A DNA stretch of 64,000 bases from assembly GCF_900155475.1 (NCBI RefSeq), contig NZ_FXAM01000002.1, positions 62,001 to 126,000 on the forward strand, in the 5' to 3' direction. Both the position numbers and the translations under genes were made by a program. Origin of the DNA: Methylomagnum ishizawai. GTDB taxonomy: Bacteria > Pseudomonadota > Gammaproteobacteria > Methylococcales > Methylococcaceae. The notes under the pieces are model-generated. The model was not told the origin of the DNA. It ran no database searches and saw only the letters and a program-made list of their open reading frames with translations. Of this stretch, positions 18,357-26,608 are shown piece by piece. Position 1 is the first letter of the stretch, and every line of letters starts with the position of its first letter.

Positions 18357-19014
18357 GGCTCATCTCCATCGCGGTGGAATCTCGTCCATAGTTTCGACCG
18401 GATTTACGCCGTTGGAAACGGAAAAACCGTTGATTTACATAACTTTACACTTCTTTACACAAGCTCATCCCGACCCGGAAGCCGCCTTCCGACTACGCCC
18501 GCCCGTCGTGGACCGCCATCACCCCAAAGCCTTCCCCCGCCGCGCACAGCGGCGAGCGCCTCAGAGGTGGCCCCGGTTGTTTGAACAGGATTTAAGCCAG
18601 GATAAGGAAGGTTATCTTGGGTAATAGCTACCGTCCATCCCGCCTGGAGCGATGGACTGGGCTGGGAGTGCCGCTTTGGGCATACTGCGCCCATCGTCCA
18701 CCGTCCACCGCCCCGAGGCTATCCATGGCCCGCCGCCGCTGACCGCCCGCCTTCGATCCTGTTCATGAAAACTTTGCAAGATCGTCCCCGTTTAAATCAA
18801 ACCGCAATCCTGCGGTAACGCGGCTTACTTATTTTCCGCGTATCGTCCCAATATCAGAAATGCCACCTATTGATTCAACCCCCCGCTTCTTGAATAAATC
18901 AGGCTGGCCTGGGAGCGAATCCCGCCGGGTTTGCCAAGCGGGGTGGTTAGTCTTGCCCGAATCAATGTGGGTTTCCCCATTTAATTATCGAGTTTCACGG
19001 CGTCCGGGAATGAT
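18357..19014. other. 658-bp divergent intergenic region
   Basis: No supported gene. The left part contains the GTAAA repeat promoter region of the Ser-rich gene. A small hairpin ACCGCA-ATCC-TGCGGT lies at 18801-18816. The right 170 bp, AT-richer than the surroundings, must hold the promoter of the surface-sugar operon; I could not pick a convincing -35/-10 pair and found no JUMPstart or ops element. Confidence 0.5.
18434..18460 (-). promoter_or_regulatory. Three phased CpxR-box-like repeats
   Basis: On the minus strand GTAAA-N5-GTAAA-N5-GTAAA, that is three TGTAAA units exactly 10 bp apart (plus-strand TTTACA at 18434, 18444 and 18454). The Enterobacterial CpxR consensus is GTAAA-N5-GTAAA (established). 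The site is upstream of the Ser-rich gene at 18356. No cpxRA genes are in the window, so the regulator is inferred only. Confidence 0.45.
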
Positions 19015-20055
19015 ATGAAGGCATTATTCGTTTGCGGTTCCTTGAATCAAACCAAAATGATGTATGAGATTTCGCGCCATCTCGCGCCGCGATTCGATAT
19101 TTATTTCACGCCTTATTTCTGCGATGGCTTCGGTAAATGGGTGCAAAGGTCGGGTGCCCTGGATTTCACCGTTTTGGGCGGTCGCTTCATGCGTAAGACC
19201 ATGGAATTCCTCGATGAACGCCAAGTCGCCTTCGATTACGAAGGCCGCGACCGCCGCTACGATTTGGTGGTGACCTGTAGCGATTTGATCGTGCCACGCC
19301 GCATCCGCGATACCAAACTGGTCTTGGTCCAGGAAGGCATGACCGATCCCGAAAACCTCGCCTACCATCTGGTCCGTGCCCTGCGCTTGCCGCGTTGGAT
19401 GGCGCAGACCTCGACCACCGGGCTGTCCGATTTATACGACATTTTCTGTGTGGCTTCCGAGGGCTACCGCGATTTATTCATGAATAAAGGCGTGCGGCCC
19501 GAGAAGCTCAAAGTCACCGGGATTCCCAATTTCGATCATTGCGAAGCCTATCGGGATAATGATTTTCCCCACCGCGATTTCGTGCTGTGCGCCACTTCGG
19601 ATATGCGCGAAACCTTCAAATATGAAAACCGCGCCAAATTCATCGAGAAAGCCCGCCGTATCGCCGATGGGCGTCGTTTGATCTTCAAATTCCACCCCAA
19701 CGAGAACGCGCAACGGGCCGGGGCCGAGATCGAGCGCTATGCCCCCGAAGCCTTGTATTTCAGCGAGGCCAACACCGACCACATGATCGCCAATTGCGAG
19801 GCGCTGGTGACGCGCTATTCCTCGGTGGTGTACGTCGCCGCGGCTTTGGGTAAGGAAATCCATTCCGACCTGCCGCCCGATATGCTGCGGCGCTTGCAGC
19901 CGGTCCAGAACGGCGGCACCTCGGGCCGTAATATCGCCCAGGAATGCCTACGCTTGTTCGAGGCCGACAGCCAGCCCCGCCTCCGCCCGGCGGGCCGGTT
20001 CCGTCTGAAAACCTTGGGATTGCCGCTACGCCGGGCGGTGGGAGGCCGCAGATGA
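19015..20055 (+). CDS. GT-B-like glycosyltransferase / CDP-glycerol glycerophosphotransferase-related protein
   Basis: 346 aa with a two-Rossmann GT-B layout. The N-terminal half starts MKALFVCGSLNQTKMMYEIS and contains LVVTCSDLIVPRRIRDTKLVLVQEG. The C-terminal half has LIFKFHPNENAQRAGAEIE and the donor-side motif NTDHMIANCEALVTRYSSVVYVAAALGK, similar in pattern to TagF/polysialyltransferase-like enzymes. The first gene of the sugar operon, its stop overlaps the cytidylyltransferase start by 4 nt. It may transfer the CMP-activated sugar made by the following genes, but donor and acceptor are unknown. Confidence 0.7.
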   Translation: MKALFVCGSLNQTKMMYEISRHLAPRFDIYFTPYFCDGFGKWVQRSGALDFTVLGGRFMRKTMEFLDERQVAFDYEGRDRRYDLVVTCSDLIVPRRIRDTKLVLVQEGMTDPENLAYHLVRALRLPRWMAQTSTTGLSDLYDIFCVASEGYRDLFMNKGVRPEKLKVTGIPNFDHCEAYRDNDFPHRDFVLCATSDMRETFKYENRAKFIEKARRIADGRRLIFKFHPNENAQRAGAEIERYAPEALYFSEANTDHMIANCEALVTRYSSVVYVAAALGKEIHSDLPPDMLRRLQPVQNGGTSGRNIAQECLRLFEADSQPRLRPAGRFRLKTLGLPLRRAVGGRR

Positions 20056-20852
20056 ATCGGAAACTGGTATTGGCGGTGCAGGCACGGCTGGGTTCCAGCC
20101 GTCTGCCCGGTAAGGTGTTGAAGGAGGTTTGCGGCAAGCCGATCCTGGCCCGGATGCTGGAACGGTTGGGCCGGGTCGAAACGCCCGCCAAGATCGTGGT
20201 GCTGACGACCACCGACAACGCCGACGAACCCATCGTCCAGCTATGCCGGGAGTTGGACGTGGAGGTGTTCCGCGGCCACCCGACCGACCTGTTGGACCGC
20301 CATTATCTGGCCGGGCTGGTCCATGGCGCGGAGGCCATCGCCAAGATTCCCTCCGATTGTCCCTTGATCGATCCCGCCATCGTGGACCGGGTCTTGGCCC
20401 GCTACGTGGTCGGCGATTGCGACTACGCGGGCAACCTTCATCCAGCCAGCTACCCGGACGGCAACGATGTGGAAGTGATGGGGATGGCGGCGCTGGGCGA
20501 GGCTTGGCGCGAAGCCGGGCTGGCGCTGGAGCGCGAACATACCACGCCTTACATCTGGGAGCGTCCCGAGCGTTTCCGCCTCGCCAACGTGGCGTGGGAA
20601 AGCGGCCTGGACTACTCCTTAAGCCACCGCTGGACCCTGGACTATGCCGAAGATTACGAATTCATCCGCCGGGTCTACGAGGAACTTTATCCCGAGCGGC
20701 CCGGCTTCGGCCTGGACGATATCCTCGACCTCCTGGCCCGCAAACCCGAAATCGCCGCCCTCAACGCCCGCTATGCCGGGGTGAATTGGTACCGCCATCA
20801 CCTGCATGAACTGAAGACCGTTGATACCCGCCATACCCGGATGCTCGATTGA
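20052..20852 (+). CDS. SpsF-like cytidylyltransferase
   Basis: 266-aa nucleotidyltransferase of the CMP-sugar synthetase/SpsF group. The N-terminal signature is LAVQARLGSSRLPGKVL (residues 5-21), the nucleotide-binding G-S-S-R-L-P-G-K loop. A second motif, AIAKIPSDCPLIDPAIVDRV, provides the metal-binding aspartate. A third, NDVEVMGMAALGEA, is typical of SpsF. It probably activates the 2-keto-3-deoxy acid made by the NeuB-like enzyme as its CMP derivative. The ATG at 20052 sits in an ATGA overlap with the upstream glycosyltransferase gene. Spore-coat SpsF homologues often carry extra domains; this one is the stand-alone core. Confidence 0.85.
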   Translation: MNRKLVLAVQARLGSSRLPGKVLKEVCGKPILARMLERLGRVETPAKIVVLTTTDNADEPIVQLCRELDVEVFRGHPTDLLDRHYLAGLVHGAEAIAKIPSDCPLIDPAIVDRVLARYVVGDCDYAGNLHPASYPDGNDVEVMGMAALGEAWREAGLALEREHTTPYIWERPERFRLANVAWESGLDYSLSHRWTLDYAEDYEFIRRVYEELYPERPGFGLDDILDLLARKPEIAALNARYAGVNWYRHHLHELKTVDTRHTRMLD

Positions 20853-20884
20853 GCGGACGCCGTTTCCTCCACCGATCACGAACC

Positions 20885-21742
20885 ATGACCGAAACCGAAC
20901 AACAGGAATTGAAAGAACTGGCCCATCGCGTGCGCCGCCATGTGGTGCGGATGGCGACCGATGGTGGCTGTTTCATCGGCGCTTCGTTGTCCTGCGTCGA
21001 TGTGCTGGCCTATCTGTACCGGCATTGGCTGAGGATTTCCAACGCCAAGCTGGACGATCCCCAGCGCGATTATCTGCTGCTGTCCAAAGGCCACGATGTG
21101 CCCGCGCTCTACGGCCTGTTCGTGGAACTGGGTTTTTTGGAGCCGCATCGCCTCGCCAACCATCTCAAGACCGGCGACCACATCTATTGGCATCCCAACC
21201 GCAACATCCCCGGCGTGGAGTTCCATTCCGGCTCGCTGGGCCATTTGCTGAGCGTGGGTGTGGGCATCGCCCTGGATATCAAGCTGTGCCGGGGCAAGGG
21301 CCGGGTGGTGGTGATATTGGGTGATGGCGAACTGAACGAGGGTTCGGTGTGGGAAGCCGTCCTGGTCGCCGCCGCCAAGCGCCTGGACAACCTGATCGTG
21401 GTGGTGGACCGCAATGGCTTCCAAGCCAATTTGGCGACCGAGGCCTTGATCCCGCTGGAACCCCTCGCCGACAAATTCGCCGCCTTCGGTTGGGAAACCC
21501 TGCGGTTGGACGGCCATGATTTCGAGGATTTGGAAGCCGGTTTCGCCCTGATTCCCAGGCGCCTGGGCCAACCCACCGCGATCATCGCCGACACCGTGCG
21601 GGGCCGGGGTTTGCCCAGCATCGCGGCGCGGGCCGACCGCTGGTTCTGCAATTTCTCCGCCGCGGAAATCGAGCAGTTGCTCGAAGAGCTGGAAGGCCAC
21701 CGCCTCGCGGTGATCGACAGCGACATCATCGTGGCCCGCTGA
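20885..21742 (+). CDS. Split transketolase, N-terminal (TPP-binding) subunit
   Basis: 285-aa thiamine-diphosphate-binding half of a two-gene transketolase. GDGELNEG (146-153) with N177 forms the G-D-G...N cofactor motif. SKGHDVPALYGLF and FHSGSLGHLLSVGVGIA are conserved transketolase stretches. Length is usual for the split form. An in-frame TTG at 20849 overlapping the previous stop is possible, but the ATG at 20885 begins the conserved part. Placed inside a sugar-acid operon, it probably moves a two-carbon unit between pathway-specific sugars and is not the housekeeping pentose-phosphate enzyme (inference). Confidence 0.9.
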   Translation: MTETEQQELKELAHRVRRHVVRMATDGGCFIGASLSCVDVLAYLYRHWLRISNAKLDDPQRDYLLLSKGHDVPALYGLFVELGFLEPHRLANHLKTGDHIYWHPNRNIPGVEFHSGSLGHLLSVGVGIALDIKLCRGKGRVVVILGDGELNEGSVWEAVLVAAAKRLDNLIVVVDRNGFQANLATEALIPLEPLADKFAAFGWETLRLDGHDFEDLEAGFALIPRRLGQPTAIIADTVRGRGLPSIAARADRWFCNFSAAEIEQLLEELEGHRLAVIDSDIIVAR

Positions 21743-21768
21743 TCCCGCCACCGACCGACGAGCCACCC

Positions 21769-22695
21769 ATGAATACCGTCCCCCGCAGCTACGAAGACAT
21801 CCTCCACTCTGTGGCCCTGAGCGACGAGCGCTTCGTCGCGCTGACCGCCGAGAACCGCTCGGCCATCCGCGACCTGCCCGCCAAGCTCGGCGAGCGTTTC
21901 ATCGATTTCGGCATTTGCGAGCAAACCCTGGTCGGGGCCGCCGCCGGGCTGGCCTTGCGGGGCCGGATTCCGGTGGTCCACGCGCTGGCGACCTTCCTGA
22001 CGCTCAGGGCGTTCGAATTCATCCGCACCGATGTCGGCATCGCCCATTTGCCGGTCAAGCTGGTGGGCACTTTCACTGGCTTCGCTTCCGAGGCCAATGG
22101 CCCGACCCATCAATCCCTGGAAGATGTGGCCTTGATGCGCGGCATTCCCGGCATGCAGGTCTGGTGTCCCGCCGACGCGCAGGATTTGGCGCTGGGATTG
22201 GAAGCCGTGCTGCGCGATCCCGCCCCCTGCTATATCCGCTATAACGCGGCCAGACCCCTGGCCCATCACGATGCGCCTTTCGAATTGGGCCGGGCCGAAA
22301 TCTGGTCCGAGGGCAACGATATCACCTTGCTGACCTACGGGCTGTTATTCGGGGAATGCCTCAAGGCCGTGGCCTTGCTGCGCGATACCGGGCTGTCGGT
22401 GGGTTTAATCAATATGCGGATGCTCAAGCCGGTGGATACCGCCGCCATCGCCGCGGCGGCGCGGCGTTCCAAGCTGCTGGTGACGGTGGAGGACCATTTC
22501 CAGACCGGCGGGCTGTATTCCATCGTGGCCGAAACCTTGGTCGAGCAAGGGGTCGTGGTCCCGGTCCTGCCCCTGGCCTTCGCCGAGCGCTGGTTCAAAC
22601 CGGCCTTGCTGGCCGATGCGCTGGCCTACGAGGGTTTCGACGCCCACGGCATCGCCGCCCGCGTCCGCGAACGCTACGCCCGCATCGAGGCTTAG
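21769..22695 (+). CDS. Split transketolase, C-terminal (pyrimidine-binding) subunit
   Basis: 308 aa, partner of the gene 26 bp upstream. It carries the PYR-domain catalytic glutamate region ERFIDFGICEQTLVGAAAGLALRG, where the E of FGICEQ activates thiamine diphosphate. FASEANGPTHQSLEDVALMR and MQVWCPADAQD follow, then the transketolase C-terminal domain with LLVTVEDHFQTGGL. Together the two subunits give about 590 residues, slightly shorter than single-chain transketolase (about 660). No other central-carbon gene is nearby. Confidence 0.9.
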   Translation: MNTVPRSYEDILHSVALSDERFVALTAENRSAIRDLPAKLGERFIDFGICEQTLVGAAAGLALRGRIPVVHALATFLTLRAFEFIRTDVGIAHLPVKLVGTFTGFASEANGPTHQSLEDVALMRGIPGMQVWCPADAQDLALGLEAVLRDPAPCYIRYNAARPLAHHDAPFELGRAEIWSEGNDITLLTYGLLFGECLKAVALLRDTGLSVGLINMRMLKPVDTAAIAAAARRSKLLVTVEDHFQTGGLYSIVAETLVEQGVVVPVLPLAFAERWFKPALLADALAYEGFDAHGIAARVRERYARIEA

Positions 22696-22787
22696 TCCGC
22701 CCGTAGAACCCCGGCTTTCATCCGTTCGTTCCCAAACTCCGCTTGGAGATCGGCGGACCAGTGGTTAAACCCAACCAGAGACACAGC

Positions 22788-24107
22788 ATGAGCCACGAGC
22801 TACCCAAGATCGCCGAATCCAACGCCCTGTGGGAACGCGCCCAGGGCTTGATCCCGGCCGGCACCCAAACCCTGGCGAAAGGGCCGGGCCAATATTCCAA
22901 CGGCGTCGCGCCCAAATACGCCCGGCGCGGCCAGGGGGCGCGGCTGTGGGATGTCGATGGCAATGAATTCCTGGATTTCAATATGGGCATCGGTCCCATC
23001 GTGCTGGGCTATGGCCATCCGGCGGTGGACGCGGCGATCCAGCGGCAGTTGGCGGACGGCATCACTTTTTCGCTGATGCACCCGCTGGAAGTCGAAGTGG
23101 CCGAGTTGATGCGGGACTGCATCCCCAACGTGGAATCGGTGCGCTTCTCCAAGACCGGCTGCGATGTGACCAGCGCCGCCGTACGCCTAGCCCGCGCCTA
23201 TACCGGACGCGAGCGGGTGCTGTGCTGCGGCTACCACGGCTGGCATGACTGGTATATCGCCGTCACCGACCGCAACGCCGGGATTCCGCACAGCACCACC
23301 GAACTCACCCATACCTTCAATTACAACGACCTCGATTCGGTGATCGACGCCATCGACGAAGGCACGGCCTGCGTCATCCTCGAACCCTTTGTGTTCGAGC
23401 GCGAGAACGGCTCCTTCCTCAAGGGACTGCGCGAAATCTGCGATAAACACGGCGCCTTGTTGATCTTCGACGAGATGTGGACCGGCTTCCGCTGCGCCTT
23501 GGGCGGTGCCCAGGAATTTTTCGGGGTACGGGCCGATTTGTGCCTGTTCTCCAAGGCCATGGCCAACGGGATGCCGATTGCCGCCATCGTCGGCCGCCGC
23601 GAGGTGATGGCCTTGTTCGAGCGGGAGGTGTTCTTCTTCACCACCTTCGGCGGCGAAGCCTTGTCGCTGGCCGCCGCCAAAGCCTGCATCGAATTCATCC
23701 GCGATCACGATGTGACCGCCGACTTGGCCCGGCGCGGCCAGGCTTTGCTGGACGGCGTGAACGGCCTGATCCGCGATCTCGGCCTCGATTACGTCACGAC
23801 CGCCGGATATCCCTTCCGCACCATCATGAATTTCTCGCCCAGCGCCGGGAATCCGCTGCTGATGAAAACCCTGGTGCAGCAGGAATTGATCCGGCGCGGC
23901 ATCCTCTGGTCCGGCACCTTGAACCTGTGCCATGCCCATACGGCCCAGGACGTGGATGATACCGTCCGCGCCTTCGCCGACAGCCTCGCCATCCTGGCCG
24001 AAGCCGTGGCGGCGGGTACCGTGGCCGCCCGCCTCCAGGGCGAACCCTTGCAGCCGGTGTTCCGCAAGACCAGCCAGTTCCACGTCAAGCCGCGGGTGGC
24101 GGCATGA
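22788..24107 (+). CDS. Class III PLP aminotransferase (glutamate-1-semialdehyde aminomutase-like)
   Basis: 439-aa fold-type I PLP enzyme. Diagnostic stretches: FLDFNMGIGPIVLGYGHPAV near residue 60, RFSKTGCDVTSAAVRLARAY, YHGWHDW, LLIFDEMWTGFR with the cofactor-ring aspartate, and FSKAMANGMPIAAIVG containing the Schiff-base lysine. It resembles GSA aminomutases but is in a sugar cluster, so it probably aminates a keto-sugar or keto-acid intermediate. The ATG at 22788 is chosen for the conserved start of the homologous region; 92 bp separate it from the transketolase gene. It overlaps the SDR gene by 4 nt (ATGA). Confidence 0.87.
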   Translation: MSHELPKIAESNALWERAQGLIPAGTQTLAKGPGQYSNGVAPKYARRGQGARLWDVDGNEFLDFNMGIGPIVLGYGHPAVDAAIQRQLADGITFSLMHPLEVEVAELMRDCIPNVESVRFSKTGCDVTSAAVRLARAYTGRERVLCCGYHGWHDWYIAVTDRNAGIPHSTTELTHTFNYNDLDSVIDAIDEGTACVILEPFVFERENGSFLKGLREICDKHGALLIFDEMWTGFRCALGGAQEFFGVRADLCLFSKAMANGMPIAAIVGRREVMALFEREVFFFTTFGGEALSLAAAKACIEFIRDHDVTADLARRGQALLDGVNGLIRDLGLDYVTTAGYPFRTIMNFSPSAGNPLLMKTLVQQELIRRGILWSGTLNLCHAHTAQDVDDTVRAFADSLAILAEAVAAGTVAARLQGEPLQPVFRKTSQFHVKPRVAA

Positions 24108-24907
24108 GCCTGTTCGATCTCGGCGGCAAGACCGCCATCGTCACCGGCGCGGCGGGTTTGCTCGGACGCCAGCACTGCCAAGCGCTGGCCGAGGCGGGCG
24201 CGTTCGTGGTCGCCACCGATAGCGACCGCGACACCTGCGCCGCCGTGGCCGAGGCACTCGGCAAATCCGGCATCGCCATCGCCGCCGATGTCACCGACCC
24301 GGTTTCGCTGCGGCAATTGGCCGACGCGGTGCGTAGCCTGACCGGGCGTATCGACGTGCTGGTCAACAACGCCGCCATCAACGACAAATTCGAGAACCCG
24401 GCGGCGGCCTTGGAAGATTCCCGCTTCGAGAACTACCCGTTGGAAATGTGGAAACGCTCGCTGGAGGTGAACGTGACCGGGGTGTTCCTATGTTCCCAGG
24501 TGATCGGGGCGGACATGGCCCGCGCCGGCCGGGGCAGCATCATCAACGTGGCGTCCACCTATGGCGTGGTGGCTCCCGACCAATCCCTCTACCGCGACCC
24601 CGAAGGCCGGCAGCGTTTCTATAAAACCCCGGTGTATCCGACCACCAAGGGCGCGGTATTGGCCTTCACCCGCTTCCTGGCCGCGTATTGGGGCGGGGCG
24701 GGCGTCCGGGTCAACGCGCTGTCGCCCGGCGGCGTGGAGAACGGCCAGGACGATTTCTTCGTGGCGGAATATTCGCGCCGCACTCCGCTGGGGCGCATGG
24801 CCGCGCCCACCGATTTCAGGGGGGCCGTGGTGTATCTGGCTTCCGACGCTTCGGGCTATATGACCGGCGCGAACCTGCTGGTGGACGGCGGTTTCACGGC
24901 AATTTGA
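24104..24907 (+). CDS. Short-chain dehydrogenase/reductase
   Basis: 267-aa classical SDR with Rossmann motif TGAAGLLG (14-21), VLVNNAA (85-91), catalytic S151 (NVASTYG) and Y178-x3-K182 (YPTTK), then SPGGVENGQ. D39 at the end of the second strand favours NAD over NADP. Likely oxidises or reduces a hydroxyl of the sugar intermediate so that the preceding aminotransferase can act. Translationally coupled to that gene (ATGA overlap). Confidence 0.9.
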   Translation: MSLFDLGGKTAIVTGAAGLLGRQHCQALAEAGAFVVATDSDRDTCAAVAEALGKSGIAIAADVTDPVSLRQLADAVRSLTGRIDVLVNNAAINDKFENPAAALEDSRFENYPLEMWKRSLEVNVTGVFLCSQVIGADMARAGRGSIINVASTYGVVAPDQSLYRDPEGRQRFYKTPVYPTTKGAVLAFTRFLAAYWGGAGVRVNALSPGGVENGQDDFFVAEYSRRTPLGRMAAPTDFRGAVVYLASDASGYMTGANLLVDGGFTAI

Positions 24908-24985
24908 AGCGGCCCGCCCGGCATCGCGTATCGGCGGGCCACGACCCGCCCCATCTCATCATCCACTCTTGAGCAAGGTATCTGT

Positions 24986-25891
24986 ATGAGCAAACGGGAA
25001 GTGAACATCGGCGACCGTTTTATCGGCGACGGCCATCCGGTCTATGTCATCGCCGAAATCGGCATCAACCATAATGGCTCGTTGGATTTGGCCAAGGAAT
25101 TGATCTTCGGGGCCATGGGCGCGGGGGCCGATTGCGTGAAGTTCCAGAAGCGCACCCCGGAACTGTGCGTGCCGCGGGACCAATGGCAGTTGGAGCGCGA
25201 TACGCCCTGGGGCCGGATGACCTATATCGATTACCGCCGCAAGGTCGAATTCGGCGTGGACGAATACGCCGAAATCGACCGTTATTGCCGCAGCTTGGGC
25301 ATCGCCTGGACCGCGTCCTGCTGGGACGAGCCTTCGGTCGATTTCATGGAGCAGTTCGAGCCGCCGTTCTACAAGATGGCGAGCGCCTCCTTGACCGACC
25401 TTCCATTGCTGGGCAAGGCCCGCGCCACCGGCAGGCCGTTGATGATCTCGACCGGCATGTCCACCATGGAGGAAATCATCGCCGCCGTGCAGGCCATCGG
25501 CACCCACGACCACGCCGACCGCCCCAGCTTGATGATCGCCCACGCCACTTCGACCTATCCCTGCAAGGTGGAAGAACTCAACCTGCTGATGATCCACACC
25601 TTGAAGGAACGTTATCCGGGCGTGCCCATCGGCTATTCCGGCCATGAAACCGGCTTGTCGCCGTCCTTGGCGGCGACCGCGCTGGGGGCTTCCTTCCTGG
25701 AACGCCATATCACCCTGGACCGCGCCATGTGGGGCACGGACCAGGCGGCTTCGGTGGAATTGGTCGGCTTCGAGCGCTTGGTGCGCGATGTCCGCGATAT
25801 CCAGAGATCGCTGGGCGATGGCGTGAAGCGCGTCTACGACAGCGAACTCGGGCCGCGGGCCAAGCTGCGCCGGGTGCAGGCCGCCGCCTGA
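24986..25891 (+). CDS. NeuB-like sialic/ulosonic acid synthase lacking the SAF domain
   Basis: 301-aa TIM-barrel synthase condensing phosphoenolpyruvate with an aldose to give a 3-deoxy-2-keto acid. Signature stretches: VYVIAEIGINHNGSLDLAKE (19-38), ADCVKFQKRTPE, PPFYKMASASLTDLPLL, MISTGMSTMEEI, IAHATSTYPCKVEELNLL, IGYSGHETG and ERHITLDRAMWGTDQAAS. Family members such as E. coli NeuB continue for about 50-60 more residues into an antifreeze-like SAF domain that closes the active site. This protein stops at RAKLRRVQAAA, just where the linker would begin. The stop is clean and no SAF sequence follows in any frame. Confidence 0.9.
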   Translation: MSKREVNIGDRFIGDGHPVYVIAEIGINHNGSLDLAKELIFGAMGAGADCVKFQKRTPELCVPRDQWQLERDTPWGRMTYIDYRRKVEFGVDEYAEIDRYCRSLGIAWTASCWDEPSVDFMEQFEPPFYKMASASLTDLPLLGKARATGRPLMISTGMSTMEEIIAAVQAIGTHDHADRPSLMIAHATSTYPCKVEELNLLMIHTLKERYPGVPIGYSGHETGLSPSLAATALGASFLERHITLDRAMWGTDQAASVELVGFERLVRDVRDIQRSLGDGVKRVYDSELGPRAKLRRVQAAA

Positions 25892-25915
25892 AATCCGTCA
25901 CCATTGGATCGTTGC

Positions 25916-25976
25916 TTTGGAGTCCAAGGCTTGCCTTGGCCGCGCGAAGTTTCCAAAGCAAGCTTTGGACTCCAGA
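25916..25976. repeat. REP-like long imperfect hairpin
   Basis: Two 24-nt arms (25916-25939 and 25953-25976) pair with three to four mismatches around a 13-nt loop. The core is GGAGTCCAA...TTGGACTCC. Located between the NeuB-like and phosphatase genes. Its form is that of bacterial REP/BIME elements; copy number cannot be judged from this window. Confidence 0.55.
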
Positions 25977-26010
25977 GATTCGCCCCAAACGATTTTGCAA
26001 TGCCGCTGTG

Positions 26011-26039
26011 CTGGTTTCCAAGCGGAGCTTGGGAACCAG
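26011..26039. repeat. REP-like short hairpin
   Basis: CTGGTTTCCAAGC-GGA-GCTTGGGAACCAG, a 13-bp stem with one G-T pair, 35 bp beyond the previous hairpin. It shares the CCAAGC...GCTTGG core with that element, so the two form a BIME-like pair in the middle of the operon. Confidence 0.55.
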
Positions 26040-26080
26040 CAAGCAACCACTCTCCGCCCATAGACGACGAGGATATAACA

Positions 26081-26608
26081 ATGAACCAAGATTGGACTCC
26101 CGAGCAATTCGCCCAATGCGCTCGCCGCTTGAAACTGGTCCTGACCGATTGCGATGGCGTCCTGACCGATGGTGGCGTCTACTATTCCAAGCATGGCGAG
26201 GAACTGAAACGCTTCAACATCCGCGACGGGATGGCGGTGGAACGGCTCCGGCTGCTGGCCGGGATCGAAACCGGCATCGTCAGCGGGGAGTTGTCGCCCT
26301 CGGTGGCCCGCCGCGCCGAAAAGCTGCAAATCACCGAGCTACATCTGGGCTCCAAGGACAAAGCCGCGACGGTGAAGGCCATCCTGGAGCGCCTCAACCT
26401 CAATTCGCGGGAAGTCGCCTATGTCGGCGACGATGTCAACGACCTGCCCGCCTTCGCCGTGGTCGGGCTGACCGCCTGTCCCGGCGATGCCTTGTCCGAG
26501 GTCAAGGCGGCGGCGCATATCGTGCTGGGCCGTCCGGGCGGCCATGGGGTGTTCCGCGAATTCGCCGAAATGGTGTTGAAGGCCCGCGCCGATGCGGGGG
26601 CTTTGTGA
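26081..26608 (+). CDS. KdsC-like HAD phosphatase
   Basis: 175-aa HAD of the KdsC/C0 (no cap) subgroup that dephosphorylates 2-keto-3-deoxy sugar-acid phosphates. Motif I is LVLTDCDGVLTDGG (catalytic DCD), followed by FNIRDGMAVERL, the T/S motif region ETGIVSGELS, and motif III YVGDDVNDLPAF. Its presence beside a NeuB-like synthase indicates a phosphorylated intermediate. GAGGA lies 9 nt before the ATG. The stop overlaps a GTG start of the transporter gene (GTGA). Confidence 0.9.
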   Translation: MNQDWTPEQFAQCARRLKLVLTDCDGVLTDGGVYYSKHGEELKRFNIRDGMAVERLRLLAGIETGIVSGELSPSVARRAEKLQITELHLGSKDKAATVKAILERLNLNSREVAYVGDDVNDLPAFAVVGLTACPGDALSEVKAAAHIVLGRPGGHGVFREFAEMVLKARADAGAL

